Part shown: piece after piece, positions 28,272 to 36,340 of the stretch
Layout of the letters: every line of letters begins with the position of its first letter
How positions within the stretch are numbered: position 1 is the first letter of the stretch
Assembly (NCBI RefSeq): GCF_000367365.1
Contig: NZ_BARF01000018.1
Span: 1-56,969, forward strand
DNA: 56,969 bases
From: Streptomyces prunicolor NBRC 13075
Lineage (GTDB): Bacteria; Actinomycetota; Actinomycetes; Streptomycetales; Streptomycetaceae
Direction of reading: 5' to 3'
Notes under the pieces: generated by a model
Told to the model about the DNA's origin: nothing
Database searches by the model: none
Seen by the model: the letters and a program-made list of their open reading frames with translations, nothing else
Position numbers and translations under genes: made by a program

Positions 28272-30213
28272 CACGCTCAAGAGCACGCCGGGCGCGAGTG
28301 GCGCCTCGGGGATCCGCCGACTGCTGCTCGACAACGGCGCGTTGACCGCGCTCATCGTCCTGGTCATCGCCATGTCGGCGCTGTCCGGCGACTTCCTGAC
28401 CACCGACAACCTTCTCAACGTCGGTGTCCAGGCGGCCGTGACCGCCATCCTCGCCTTCGGCGTCACCTTCGTGATCGTCTCGGCGGGCATCGACCTGTCG
28501 GTCGGTTCGGTGGCGGCCCTCTCGGCCACCGTGCTGGCCTGGAGCGCCACGCAGCACGGCGTCCCGGTCTTCCTCGCCGTCGTCCTCGCGATCGCCACGG
28601 GTATCGCGGCCGGTCTCGTCAACGGTTTCCTCATCGCCTACGGCAAACTGCCGCCGTTCATCGCGACGTTGGCGATGTTGTCGGTGGCGCGCGGTCTGTC
28701 GCTGGTGATCTCGCAGGGCTCCCCGATCGCCTTCCCCGACTCGGTCTCGCACCTCGGTGACACGCTCGGCGGGTGGCTGCCGGTGCCGGTCCTGGTGATG
28801 ATCGCGATGGGGCTGATCGCCGCCTTCATCCTCGGGCGGACCTACATCGGCCGTTCCATGTACGCGATCGGCGGCAACGAAGAGGCCGCGCGGCTCTCGG
28901 GGTTGCGCGTCTCCAAGCAGAAGCTCGCGATCTACGCCCTGTCCGGGGTCTTCGCCGCCGCCGCGGGCATCGTCCTCGCCTCCCGGCTCTCCTCCGCGCA
29001 GCCGCAGGCCGCCGACGGTTACGAGCTGGACGCGATCGCCGCTGTCGTCATCGGCGGCGCCTCCCTCGCGGGCGGCACCGGCAAGGCGTCCGGCACGCTG
29101 ATCGGCGCGCTGATCCTCGCGGTGCTGCGCAACGGCCTCAACCTCCTTTCCGTGTCCGCCTTTTGGCAGCAGGTCGTCATCGGTGTCGTCATCGCGCTGG
29201 CGGTCCTGCTGGACACCGTGCGCCGCAAGGCGGGCGCAACTCCCGCCTCCGGTGCGGGCGATGGCGGTGGCAGCAAGAGCAAGCAGGCGACCACGTACGC
29301 GCTCGCGGCCGTCGTCACCATCGCGATCGTCGGCGCGACCTCCTTCCTGCACAACGACTCCTCTACGTCCGCGAAGCCCAAGCTCGGTCTGTCGCTCTCC
29401 ACGCTCAACAACCCGTTCTTCGTGCAGATCCGGTCGGGCGCGCAGGCCGAGGCGAAGAAGCTGGGCCTGGACCTGACCGTCACGGACGCGCAGAACGACG
29501 CCTCCCAGCAGGCCAACCAGCTCCAGAACTTCACCAGTTCCAACTACGGCGCGATCATCGTCAACCCGGTGGACTCGGACGCGGCGAGCAACTCCGTGAA
29601 GGCCGCCGACAAGGCGAAGATCCCGGTCATCGCCGTCGACCGGGGCGTCAACAAGGCGGCCGTGGACACGCTCGTCGCCTCCGACAACGTCGTGGGCGGT
29701 GAACTCGCCGCCAAGACCGTCGCCGAGAAGCTGGGCGGCAGCGGCAAGATCGTCATCCTCCAGGGCCAGGCGGGCACTTCGGCGGCGCGCGAGCGGGCGG
29801 AGGGCTTCGCCAAGGGGCTGAAGGCCTACCCCGGCATCCAGGTCGTCGCCCAGCAGCCGGCCGACTTCGACCGCACCAAGGGCCTCGACGTGATGTCGAA
29901 CCTGCTCCAGGCCCACCCCGACGTCCAGGGCGTCATCGCCGCCAACGACGAGATGGCCCTCGGCGCGATCAAGGCGCTCGGCTCCAAGGCCGGCAAGTCG
30001 GTCTCGGTCGTCGGCTTCGACGGCACGCCGGACGGCCTGACCGCCGTGAAGCAGGGCACGCTGTACGCGTCCGTGGCACAGCAGCCCAGCCAGCTCGGCA
30101 AGATTGCCGTGGACAACGCGCTGCGCGCCGCTCAGGGCAAGAAGGTGGAGACGACGGTGAAGGTGCCGGTCAAGGTCGTCACCAAGGAGAACGTGGCCGG
30201 CTTCACCGGCTGA
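28261..30213 (+). CDS. rbsCB: Fused ribose permease and substrate-binding protein
   Basis: A 650-aa single chain joining two proteins that are normally separate. Residues 1 to about 320 are the RbsC permease (GIDLSVGSVAALSATVLAW, then YAIGGNEEAARLSGL and DAIAAVVIGGASLAGGTGK). A Gly/Ser/Lys-rich linker leads to one extra membrane helix (about 342-362, YALAAVVTIAIVGATSFL) in place of a lipoprotein signal. Residues from about 370 are the RbsB-type binding domain (SLSTLNNPFFVQI, VDRGVNKAAVD, GFDGTPDGLTAVKQG). The extra helix would put the binding domain outside the cell, tethered to the pore. No frameshift or internal stop suggests an artefact, and I recall the same 'bifunctional' gene in S. coelicolor. 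Confidence 0.93.
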   Translation: MATDTLKSTPGASGASGIRRLLLDNGALTALIVLVIAMSALSGDFLTTDNLLNVGVQAAVTAILAFGVTFVIVSAGIDLSVGSVAALSATVLAWSATQHGVPVFLAVVLAIATGIAAGLVNGFLIAYGKLPPFIATLAMLSVARGLSLVISQGSPIAFPDSVSHLGDTLGGWLPVPVLVMIAMGLIAAFILGRTYIGRSMYAIGGNEEAARLSGLRVSKQKLAIYALSGVFAAAAGIVLASRLSSAQPQAADGYELDAIAAVVIGGASLAGGTGKASGTLIGALILAVLRNGLNLLSVSAFWQQVVIGVVIALAVLLDTVRRKAGATPASGAGDGGGSKSKQATTYALAAVVTIAIVGATSFLHNDSSTSAKPKLGLSLSTLNNPFFVQIRSGAQAEAKKLGLDLTVTDAQNDASQQANQLQNFTSSNYGAIIVNPVDSDAASNSVKAADKAKIPVIAVDRGVNKAAVDTLVASDNVVGGELAAKTVAEKLGGSGKIVILQGQAGTSAARERAEGFAKGLKAYPGIQVVAQQPADFDRTKGLDVMSNLLQAHPDVQGVIAANDEMALGAIKALGSKAGKSVSVVGFDGTPDGLTAVKQGTLYASVAQQPSQLGKIAVDNALRAAQGKKVETTVKVPVKVVTKENVAGFTG

Positions 30214-30224
30214 CCACGACCGCC

Positions 30225-30286
30225 CGACAAGCACCACCCGACAAGCACCGCCTGACAAGCACCGCCTGACAAGCACCGCCTGACAA
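30225..30286. repeat. 14-base tandem repeat between rbsCB and rbsK
   Basis: Four copies of a 14-base unit (consensus TGACAAGCACCGCC) plus a partial fifth, starting 12 bases after the rbsCB stop. The first two copies differ by C for T or A for G. It fills most of the 117-base gap. Confidence 0.85.
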
Positions 30287-30330
30287 CGACCGGATCAACG
30301 CTCCAAGTCACCACTGTGGGGAGTCAATTG

Positions 30331-31233
30331 ATGTACGACTACGACCTCCTGGTCGTGGGATCGGCCAACGCCGACCTCGTGATCGGCGTCGAGCGGCGGC
30401 CGGGCGCCGGCGAGACGGTCCTCGGTTCCGACCTGGCCGTCCACCCCGGCGGCAAGGGCGCCAACCAGGCGGTCGCCGCCGCCCGGCTGGGAGCCCGTAC
30501 GGTCCTGCTGGCCCGGGTCGGCGACGACGCGAACGGCCGGCTGCTGCTCGACTCGCAGCGGGCCGCCGGTGTCGACACGGTGGGTGTGCTGGTCGGCGGT
30601 GCGCCGACCGGGGTCGCGCTGATCACGGTGGACCCGTCCGGGGACAACAGCATCGTGGTGTCGCCCGGCGCCAACGGAAAGCTGTTCCCCGTGGACGTCC
30701 AGGCCGCCGGGTGCCTCTTCCAGGCCGCCCGGGTGGTCTCCGTACAGCTGGAGATCCCGCTGGAGACGGTCGTGGAGGTCGTCCGGAGTCTCGCGGACGG
30801 CAGCCGCTTCGTGCTGAACCCGTCGCCGCCGCGGCCACTCCCGGCCGAAGTCCTGGCCGCCTGCGACCCGTTGATCGTCAACGAGCACGAGGCGAAGGTG
30901 ATCCTCGGGGACGCGTGTGTGAGCGAGCGGCCCGAGGACTGGGCGCGGATCCTGCTGGCGAAGGGGCCGCGTTCGGTGGTCGTGACGCTGGGTGCGGAGG
31001 GTGCGTTGGTGGCGTCCAAGGACGGGGTCACGCGGGTGCCGTCCGTGAAGGTGGACGCCGTGGACACGACGGGTGCGGGGGACGCGTTCACCGCGGCGCT
31101 GGCGTGGAAGCTGGGTGCGGGGTTGTCGTTGGCCGAGGCGGCGGAGTACGCGGCCAGGGTCGGGGCGGTGGCCGTCACAAAGAAGGGCGCCCAGGACTCC
31201 TTCCCGACGGCGGACGAGGTCGCCGCGCTGTGA
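30331..31233 (+). CDS. rbsK: Ribokinase
   Basis: A 300-aa PfkB-family kinase making ribose 5-phosphate from ribose and ATP. The first signature is HPGGKGANQAVAAARLGA, the second DTTGAGDAFTAALAW with the catalytic Asp. The anion-hole and K+ site pattern fits ribokinase. I chose ATG 30331 with GGGGAG upstream over a GTG at 30316. The stop overlaps the rbsD start (GTGA). Confidence 0.93.
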   Translation: MYDYDLLVVGSANADLVIGVERRPGAGETVLGSDLAVHPGGKGANQAVAAARLGARTVLLARVGDDANGRLLLDSQRAAGVDTVGVLVGGAPTGVALITVDPSGDNSIVVSPGANGKLFPVDVQAAGCLFQAARVVSVQLEIPLETVVEVVRSLADGSRFVLNPSPPRPLPAEVLAACDPLIVNEHEAKVILGDACVSERPEDWARILLAKGPRSVVVTLGAEGALVASKDGVTRVPSVKVDAVDTTGAGDAFTAALAWKLGAGLSLAEAAEYAARVGAVAVTKKGAQDSFPTADEVAAL

Positions 31234-31622
31234 AGAAGGCAGGGATTCTCAACCGTCATCTCTCCGGCGCGCTGGCCGAGTTGGGGCACGGGGACGGGGT
31301 GCTGGTGTGCGACGCCGGGATGCCGATCCCGAAGGGCCCCCGGGTGGTGGACCTGGCGTTCCGGGCCGGGGTGCCGTCGTTCGAGGAAGTGCTGGACGGG
31401 TTGCTGGCCGAGCTGGTGGTGGAGGGGGCGACGGCGGCGAGCGAGGTGCGCGGCGCGAATCGAGCGGCCACGGCGCTGCTCGACGCGCGCTTCCCCGACG
31501 GCCTGGACCTCGTCTCCCACGAGCGGCTCAAGGAGCTGTCGGCGGGTGCGCGGCTGATCGTACGGACGGGCGAGGCGCGGCCGTACGCGAACGTGCTGTT
31601 GCGGTGCGGGGTGTTTTTCTAG
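31230..31622 (+). CDS. rbsD: D-ribose pyranase
   Basis: A 130-aa cytoplasmic mutarotase converting beta-pyranose to beta-furanose ribose for the kinase. Hallmarks are KAGILNRHLSGALAELGHGD (catalytic His) and VCDAGMPIPKGP, ending RTGEARPYANVLLRCGV with the conserved Tyr-Ala-Asn. GTG 31230 overlaps the rbsK stop by 4 bases. It is last in the operon, with a terminator 47 bases on. Confidence 0.93.
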   Translation: MKKAGILNRHLSGALAELGHGDGVLVCDAGMPIPKGPRVVDLAFRAGVPSFEEVLDGLLAELVVEGATAASEVRGANRAATALLDARFPDGLDLVSHERLKELSAGARLIVRTGEARPYANVLLRCGVFF

Positions 31623-31668
31623 CGCCCGTCCGGAGCCCGGCAGGGTGACCGGCGTGCCGGAAAAAATT

Positions 31669-31702
31669 CGAGGGGGCCCGGTCCGTCGACCAAGCCCCCT
31701 CG
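31669..31702. terminator. Bidirectional terminator after rbsD
   Basis: CGAGGGGGC (31669-31677) pairs with GCCCCCTCG (31694-31702), followed by GGTTTTCCCC on the plus strand and preceded by AAAAAATT, which gives a T-tract on the minus strand. Confidence 0.85.
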
Positions 31703-31763
31703 GGTTTTCCCCTCCACCATCAGGACCCCCACGATCCCCCCAGATCCCCCTCCAAGAGTCCTG

Positions 31764-32130
31764 ATGCCATGTACGACCCACGGACTACGGGGAGGGTTGT
31801 ACGACATCTTGAGAATTCTTCAAGACACGGACGAGGCGCGCGCGAGGGAGGCCGTCGGCACGACGGCCTCGGCGCTGTCCGGCGAGGCGGCGGCCGTGGA
31901 GTCCCCGGCTGCCGAGGCACCTCAGGGGGGCTCCGCTCCAGGGCGTGGCCACGCTGGGCGGGTTCGCGACCGGGGGGCTCATGGCCGGGGTGCCGGCGAA
32001 GGCGGCGAAGCCCGTGGCGAACGCGGTGGCCAAGAAGACGGGGCTGCCGCCGGCGACCGTCACGCGGGTCGTCGAGATGCTGATCCCGGCGGTACTCGCG
32101 GTGCTCACGAAGCGGGCGGCGAAGAAGTAA
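31764..32130 (+). pseudogene. Frameshifted DUF937 family gene
   Basis: The N-terminal part (YDILRILQDTDEARAREAVG, then TTASALSGEA) and the C-terminal part (VATLGGFATGGLMAG, then VAKKTGLPPATVTRVVEMLI) of a DUF937 protein lie in different frames, displaced by one base. The switch falls near a run of six G at about 31926. The spacer between the halves is also shorter than in typical members. An intact 61-codon frame (ATG 31945) covers the C-terminal half. It may be a true pseudogene or a homopolymer sequencing error. Confidence 0.65.
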
Positions 32131-32179
32131 CCCGTGCGGTGCGGGTGTTGGCCGGTCGGTACGGCATACTCCTGACCTC

Positions 32180-32212
32180 CTGCCCCACCCCGGATCGAAC
32201 GGGGTGGGGCAG
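32180..32212. terminator. Hairpin between DUF937 remnant and secreted protein
   Basis: CTGCCCCACCCCG pairs perfectly with CGGGGTGGGGCAG around a 7-base loop. It sits between convergent genes and probably ends both. Confidence 0.75.
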
Positions 32213-32246
32213 GGCTCAGGGGTGTGTCAGTGCGGGGTGGTCGGCG

Positions 32247-32597
32247 TCAGCGGACGGTGACCGAGACACCCTTGGACACGGCGGCGCCGTCCTTGACCCG
32301 CAGGACCTGGACGCCCTTCTTCTGGAACTTGTCGGTCAGCTTGTAGGCGCTGTGGTTGACCTTGACGGTCACCGGCAGGGACTTCCAGGCCTTGCCGGTC
32401 TTGACCTGGAGCGTGACCTTGCTGCCCTCCTTCAGACCGGCGGTCTTGCCGGTGAAGGTGACCACGTCACCGAGCTTCACGGCGGCGTGGTTGGCCTTGA
32501 GGGTGATGCTGGGCGCCGGGGCGGCGACGGCGGCGGTGGTGCCGACGGCGACGAGCGCGGCGGAGACCACGGACACGGCGGCGATACGCACGTTCAC
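32247..32597 (-). CDS. Small secreted Ig-like protein
   Basis: A 116-aa exported protein. The signal peptide VNVRIAAVSVVSAALV continues through VGTTAAVAAPAP with a likely cut after AVA. The mature part is a single beta-rich domain: ITLKANHAAVKLGDVVTFTG, KEGSKVTLQVKTGKAWKSLP, then VSKGVSVTVR. This resembles bacterial Ig-like or 'calcium-binding' repeats used on the surface. I chose GTG 32597 with AAGGAG six bases upstream; a TTG at 32603 is in frame but poor. No cysteine or anchor is seen, so it is probably released. Confidence 0.75.
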   Translation of the reverse strand: MNVRIAAVSVVSAALVAVGTTAAVAAPAPSITLKANHAAVKLGDVVTFTGKTAGLKEGSKVTLQVKTGKAWKSLPVTVKVNHSAYKLTDKFQKKGVQVLRVKDGAAVSKGVSVTVR

Positions 32598-32663
32598 AGA
32601 CAACTCCTTGTTTTGTTTCTCGAATTACTTCTCTTATGCATCTCTCAGGCTTCTCTCATACAA

Positions 32664-32699
32664 GAGAAAGCCCGGAAGGCCGCGCTTCCGGGCTTTCTC
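32664..32699 (-). terminator. Hairpin between lysR and the secreted protein gene
   Basis: GAGAAAGCCCGGAAG and its exact complement (15-base arms, 6-base loop). It lies about 175 bases downstream of the lysR stop and upstream of the secreted protein gene, so it probably ends lysR transcription. Confidence 0.75.
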
Positions 32700-32874
32700 C
32701 CGGCCCCGCGGCGAGCACGATCCTACAGACATGACCTGGGGAGATACGGTTCCGAAAAGCTCCGAAAAACCTAAATCGACAGGCTGTTCACAGGAATTAC
32801 GCACACTGCGCGGACCCTGATCTGCGTTTATAAAAATGAGCTGTGTGAAGGTGACTCTCACATTCCGGCTGCGC
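32700..32874. other. Spacer downstream of lysR
   Basis: About 175 bases, AT-rich around 32750-32870, with no gene recognised. Confidence 0.4.
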
Positions 32875-33774
32875 TCAGGCGGCGCCCCGGCCCGCGAGGA
32901 CCGTTTCGCGGAACGAGGCGACCACGGGCCGTAGATCGACCCGGTGCCAGGCCGCCCACAGTTGGACGGACGCTCCGTGCCAGGGCAGTTCGCGTACCGC
33001 GACGCCGTCGGTCGTGCCGCGCATCATGCTCTTCTGGATGAGCGCGAGGCCGAGACCGGAGGCGACCAGTCCCAGCGCGGTGAGCGGATCGGCCGCGTCC
33101 AGACGGATGTCCGGGGTGAAGCCGGAGGCCACGCACGACGCGACGAACGTGTCGCGCCAGGCCGGGTCGTGAGAGTCGCCCACCGCGATCCACGGCTGCC
33201 CGTCAAGGGCCTCGGGGGTCAACTCCGCCTGCCCCGCGAGGGGATGCTCCGCGGGCAGCGCGAGCAGCAACGGATCCCGCAGCAAAGGGGCCGTGTCCAG
33301 GTCCGGGTCGTCCTCGGGCGGCGGTGTGCGCACCAGCGCGATGTCGAGGCTGCGCTGGCGCAGCCCCTCGAACTGCTCGGCCGACTCCTGGTCGTACAGC
33401 GCGACGTGAATCCCCGGGCGCCGATCGCGCAGGGTGCGCAGGGCGGTGGGCAGGATGCCCGTGTGCATGGCGTCGGCCACGTAGCCGATGCACAGACCGC
33501 CCTCCTCGCCGCGGCCGAGCCGCCGACCGAGGTTCTCCAGCCGGTCCGCGTGGCGCAGCAGGGCACGCGCCTCGGTCAGGAAGACCCGGCCGTCGGAGGT
33601 CAGCCGGATGCGCTGCTGACTGCGTTCGAAAAGGGTCAGGCCCAGGTTCTTCTCGAGCTGGGCGATCTGCCGGCTGAGCGGCGACTGGGAGATGTGCAGC
33701 TGCTCGGCGGCCCGGCCGACGTGTTCGGTCTCGGCGACGGCGACGAAGTAGCGGAGTTGGCGCAGGTCAAGCAT
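32875..33774 (-). CDS. LysR family transcriptional regulator
   Basis: A 299-aa regulator. The winged HTH is RQLRYFVAVAETEHVGRAAE then LHISQSPLSRQIAQLEKNLG, followed by the linker helix and an effector domain (CIGYVADAMHTGILPTALR). I chose ATG 33774 (MLDLRQLRYF), the canonical start; the frame also opens at 33795. It is divergent from the aldo/keto reductase and is probably its regulator, with a dyad in the shared gap. Confidence 0.9.
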   Translation of the reverse strand: MLDLRQLRYFVAVAETEHVGRAAEQLHISQSPLSRQIAQLEKNLGLTLFERSQQRIRLTSDGRVFLTEARALLRHADRLENLGRRLGRGEEGGLCIGYVADAMHTGILPTALRTLRDRRPGIHVALYDQESAEQFEGLRQRSLDIALVRTPPPEDDPDLDTAPLLRDPLLLALPAEHPLAGQAELTPEALDGQPWIAVGDSHDPAWRDTFVASCVASGFTPDIRLDAADPLTALGLVASGLGLALIQKSMMRGTTDGVAVRELPWHGASVQLWAAWHRVDLRPVVASFRETVLAGRGAA

Positions 33775-33799
33775 GTAGGACCTCGGAGGACTCAAGTAT

Positions 33800-33842
33800 G
33801 TCCAAGCAAGTCTTGGACAGTCTCACCCAAGGATCCTAACCT
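33800..33842 (+). promoter_or_regulatory. LysR-type dyad and promoter for the aldo/keto reductase
   Basis: GTCCAAG-CAAGT-CTTGGAC (33800-33818) is a 7-base dyad centred 26 bases from the lysR start. The right arm contains TTGGAC (33813-33818), a possible -35, with TAACCT (33837-33842) as -10 after 18 bases. The arrangement fits LysR control of the rightward gene and autoregulation. Confidence 0.5.
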
Positions 33843-33924
33843 CGAACACGCAAGGCCGACGGATCGCGCATTCAAGGATGAATCCGCCGTAATCACCACC
33901 TCTCGGCACTCATCGCCATCCCTC

Positions 33925-33954
33925 ATCACCATCACCATCACCATCACCATCACC
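33925..33954. repeat. Hexanucleotide repeat before the aldo/keto reductase
   Basis: Five perfect copies of ATCACC end 17 bases before the ATG, within the 5' leader. Such a simple repeat can vary in number by slippage. Confidence 0.9.
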
Positions 33955-33971
33955 CTCGCAAGGATCCCCCC

Positions 33972-34982
33972 ATGAGCATCAAGCCCCTCCTGCCCGGCGC
34001 CCTCGGCTTCGGCACCGCACCGCTCGGCAACATGTTCCGCGCCATCCCCGACGAGGAGGCCGCAGCCACCGTCGAAGCCGCCTGGGACCAGGGCATCCGC
34101 TACTTCGACACCGCGCCCTTCTACGGCGCGGGACTCTCCGAGATCCGGCTCGGTGACGTACTGGCGCAGCACCCCCGCGACGAGTTCGTCCTCAGCACGA
34201 AGGTCGGCCGCGTCATCCTCGACGAGATCGAGGACCCGGCCGCACGCGACCTCGGCGAGAAGGGCGGCCTCTTCGAACACGGCCGCCCGAACAAGATGGT
34301 CAACGACTACACCGCCGACGCCACCCTCCGCTCCATCGAGGACAGCCTCAAGCGCCTGCGGACGGATCGCCTCGACATCGTGTGGGTGCACGACGTGGCC
34401 CAGGACTTCTACGGCGACGAGTGGCTGGCCGCCTACGAGACCGCCCGCACCGGCGCGTTCCGTGTCCTGCAGAAGCTGCGCGAGGAGGGCGTCATCAAGG
34501 CCTGGGGCCTTGGCGTCAACCGCGTGGAACCCCTGGAGCTCACCCTCGACCTGGACGAGCCGAAGCCCGACGCCTTCCTCCTCGCCGGCCGCTACACCCT
34601 CCTCGACCACGACCGCGCCCTGCAGCGCCTGCTGCCCGCCGCAGCCGCGCAGGACGTCGACATCGTGGTCGGCGGCCCCTACAGCTCGGGCATCCTCGCC
34701 GGCGGAACGCACTTCGAGTACCAGCAGGCGCCCGCGCACATCATCGACAAGGTGGCGCGGATCAAGGCGCTCACCCAGCGGCACGGGGTCGGTATCAAGT
34801 CCGCCGCGCTGCAGTTCTCCCTCGCCCATCCGGCGACGGCAGCCGTGATCCCCGGCGCCACCAGGCCCAGCCGCATCGCCGAGGACCTGGCCGCTCTCGG
34901 CGAGCCGATCCCGGCCGCGTTCTGGACGGATCTGCGCGCGGAGCGGCTGATAGCGCAGGACGCGCCCGTGCCCACCGCCTGA
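33972..34982 (+). CDS. Aldo/keto reductase
   Basis: A 336-aa NADP-dependent (beta/alpha)8 oxidoreductase close to the D-threo-aldose/L-fucose 1-dehydrogenase group. The catalytic Asp-Tyr is in RYFDTAPFYGAGLSE, Lys in FVLSTKVGR and His in DIVWVHDVAQD. The C-terminal cofactor site is PGATRPSRIAEDL. ATG 33972 has AAGGA upstream. It shares a transcript with the SRPBCC gene and is divergent from lysR. A sugar or lactaldehyde substrate is likely but not shown. Confidence 0.9.
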   Translation: MSIKPLLPGALGFGTAPLGNMFRAIPDEEAAATVEAAWDQGIRYFDTAPFYGAGLSEIRLGDVLAQHPRDEFVLSTKVGRVILDEIEDPAARDLGEKGGLFEHGRPNKMVNDYTADATLRSIEDSLKRLRTDRLDIVWVHDVAQDFYGDEWLAAYETARTGAFRVLQKLREEGVIKAWGLGVNRVEPLELTLDLDEPKPDAFLLAGRYTLLDHDRALQRLLPAAAAQDVDIVVGGPYSSGILAGGTHFEYQQAPAHIIDKVARIKALTQRHGVGIKSAALQFSLAHPATAAVIPGATRPSRIAEDLAALGEPIPAAFWTDLRAERLIAQDAPVPTA

Positions 34983-35036
34983 CCCCCTACGCCCCCTACG
35001 CCCCCTACGCCCCCTACGCCCCCTACGCCCCCTACG
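34983..35036. repeat. 9-base tandem repeat between AKR and SRPBCC genes
   Basis: Six perfect copies of CCCCCTACG start right after the reductase stop codon and end 16 bases before the next start. The repeat would be translated as PYA units if read through. It is the entire gap apart from the ribosome site. Confidence 0.95.
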
Positions 35037-35052
35037 CCCCCAGGAGGATCCC

Positions 35053-35484
35053 GTGGCCACGACCACCGCATCCCTCGACATACCCGCCTCGCCCGACCGC
35101 GTCTGGCAGCTCATCGGCGGCTTCGACTCGCTGCCCGACTGGCTCCCCTACATCCCCGCCAGCGAACTCAGCGACGGCGGACGCGTCCGCAGCCTCCGGA
35201 ACGAGGACGGCGGCGTGATCGTCGAGCGCCTCGAAGCCTTCGACAACAAGGCCCGCACCTACAGCTACTCGATCCTCCAGGCCCCCTTCCCCGTCACCGG
35301 CTACCTCTCCACCCTCACGGTGCACGAGACACCCGGGCAGGACACGGCCCGCGTCGAGTGGTCCGGCGCCTTCACGCCGGACGGCATCAGCGACGACGAG
35401 GCCATCGCCCTGTTCCAGGGCATCTACGCGGACGGCCTCGCCGCACTGAAGCAGACGCTCACCGTTTCCGACCGGCGCGCGTGA
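35053..35484 (+). CDS. SRPBCC (polyketide cyclase-like) protein
   Basis: A 143-aa START/Bet v1-fold protein with a hydrophobic ligand cavity, probably cytoplasmic. It begins TASLDIPASPDRVWQLIGGF and has LPDWLPYIPASELSDGGRVR, then VEWSGAFTPDG. GTG 35053 has AGGAGGATCCC upstream. It follows the reductase on the same strand, so it may bind or process the same small molecule. No enzymatic activity can be assigned. Confidence 0.85.
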   Translation: MATTTASLDIPASPDRVWQLIGGFDSLPDWLPYIPASELSDGGRVRSLRNEDGGVIVERLEAFDNKARTYSYSILQAPFPVTGYLSTLTVHETPGQDTARVEWSGAFTPDGISDDEAIALFQGIYADGLAALKQTLTVSDRRA

Positions 35485-35500
35485 CCCCGCGGGGACGGGC

Positions 35501-36340
35501 TCAGCGGATCACGTGTTCCACGAACCTCGCGGCCGTCTCCGCCAGCACCTCCCGCCCGTCCCGCGCCCACAGCCCGTCGTTGAACAGTTCGACCTCGATG
35601 GGACCGGTGTAACCGGCGGCCTCGACGTACGCCTTCCACTCCCGCATGTCGATCGCGCCGTCCCCGATCTGCCCGCGGCCGTTGAGCACGCCCTCGGGCA
35701 ACGGGGTGGTCCAGTCGGCGAGTTGGAAGGTGTGGATACGGCCGCCCGCGCCCGCCCGGGCGATCTGCGCCGGGGCCTGGTCGTCCCACCAGATGTGGTA
35801 CGTGTCCACCGTGACGCCGACCTGCTGGGCGGGGAACCGCTCCGCGAGGTCGAGGGCCTGGGTGAGCGTCGAGACCACACAGCGGTCGGAGGCGAACATC
35901 GGGTGCAACGGCTCGATGGCCAGCCGTACGCCCCGCTCCTCGGCGTAGGGCCCCAACTCCCCCAGCGCGTCGGCGATCCGCTCCCGCGCGCCGTGCAGAT
36001 CCTTCGAACCGGCGGGCAGACCGCCGGACACGAGAACGAGGGTGTCCGTGCCGAGCACGGCCGCCTCGTCGACGGCCCGGCGATTGTCGTCCAGGGCGCG
36101 GGCGCGCTCGGCCGGGTCGATCGCCGTGAAGAAGCCGCCCCTGCACAACGTTGTCACCGCGAGCCCCGCGCCGCGGACCAGCTTCGCGGTCTCCTCCAGG
36201 CCGTACGACTGGACCGGCTCGCGCCAGAGGCCGACGCCCGGGACGCCCAACTCCAGGCAGGCGTCGACCAGTTCGGGCATCGACAGCTGCTTGACCGTCA
36301 TCTGGTTGATGGAGAAGCGGGACAGGTCGGCGGCGCTCAC
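35501..36340 (-). CDS. TIM-barrel sugar isomerase/epimerase (AP endonuclease 2-like)
   Basis: A 279-aa protein of the xylose isomerase-like TIM-barrel family that includes IolE, IolI, hydroxypyruvate isomerase and tagatose epimerase. Likely metal ligands are in RLAIEPLHPMFASDRC (Glu), VGVTVDTYHIWWDD (Asp/His) and GPIEVELFND (Glu). ATG 36340 overlaps the DUF993 stop by 4 bases. It is last in the Gfo/Idh-DUF993 operon. The reaction is unknown; isomerisation of an oxidised sugar or inosose is plausible. Confidence 0.85.
   Translation of the reverse strand: MSAADLSRFSINQMTVKQLSMPELVDACLELGVPGVGLWREPVQSYGLEETAKLVRGAGLAVTTLCRGGFFTAIDPAERARALDDNRRAVDEAAVLGTDTLVLVSGGLPAGSKDLHGARERIADALGELGPYAEERGVRLAIEPLHPMFASDRCVVSTLTQALDLAERFPAQQVGVTVDTYHIWWDDQAPAQIARAGAGGRIHTFQLADWTTPLPEGVLNGRGQIGDGAIDMREWKAYVEAAGYTGPIEVELFNDGLWARDGREVLAETAARFVEHVIR

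Noticed and set aside
34983..35036. Possible CRISPR-like array in the short tandem repeats
   Set aside because: Units are 6-20 bases with no unique spacers and no cas genes, so they are simple tandem repeats.
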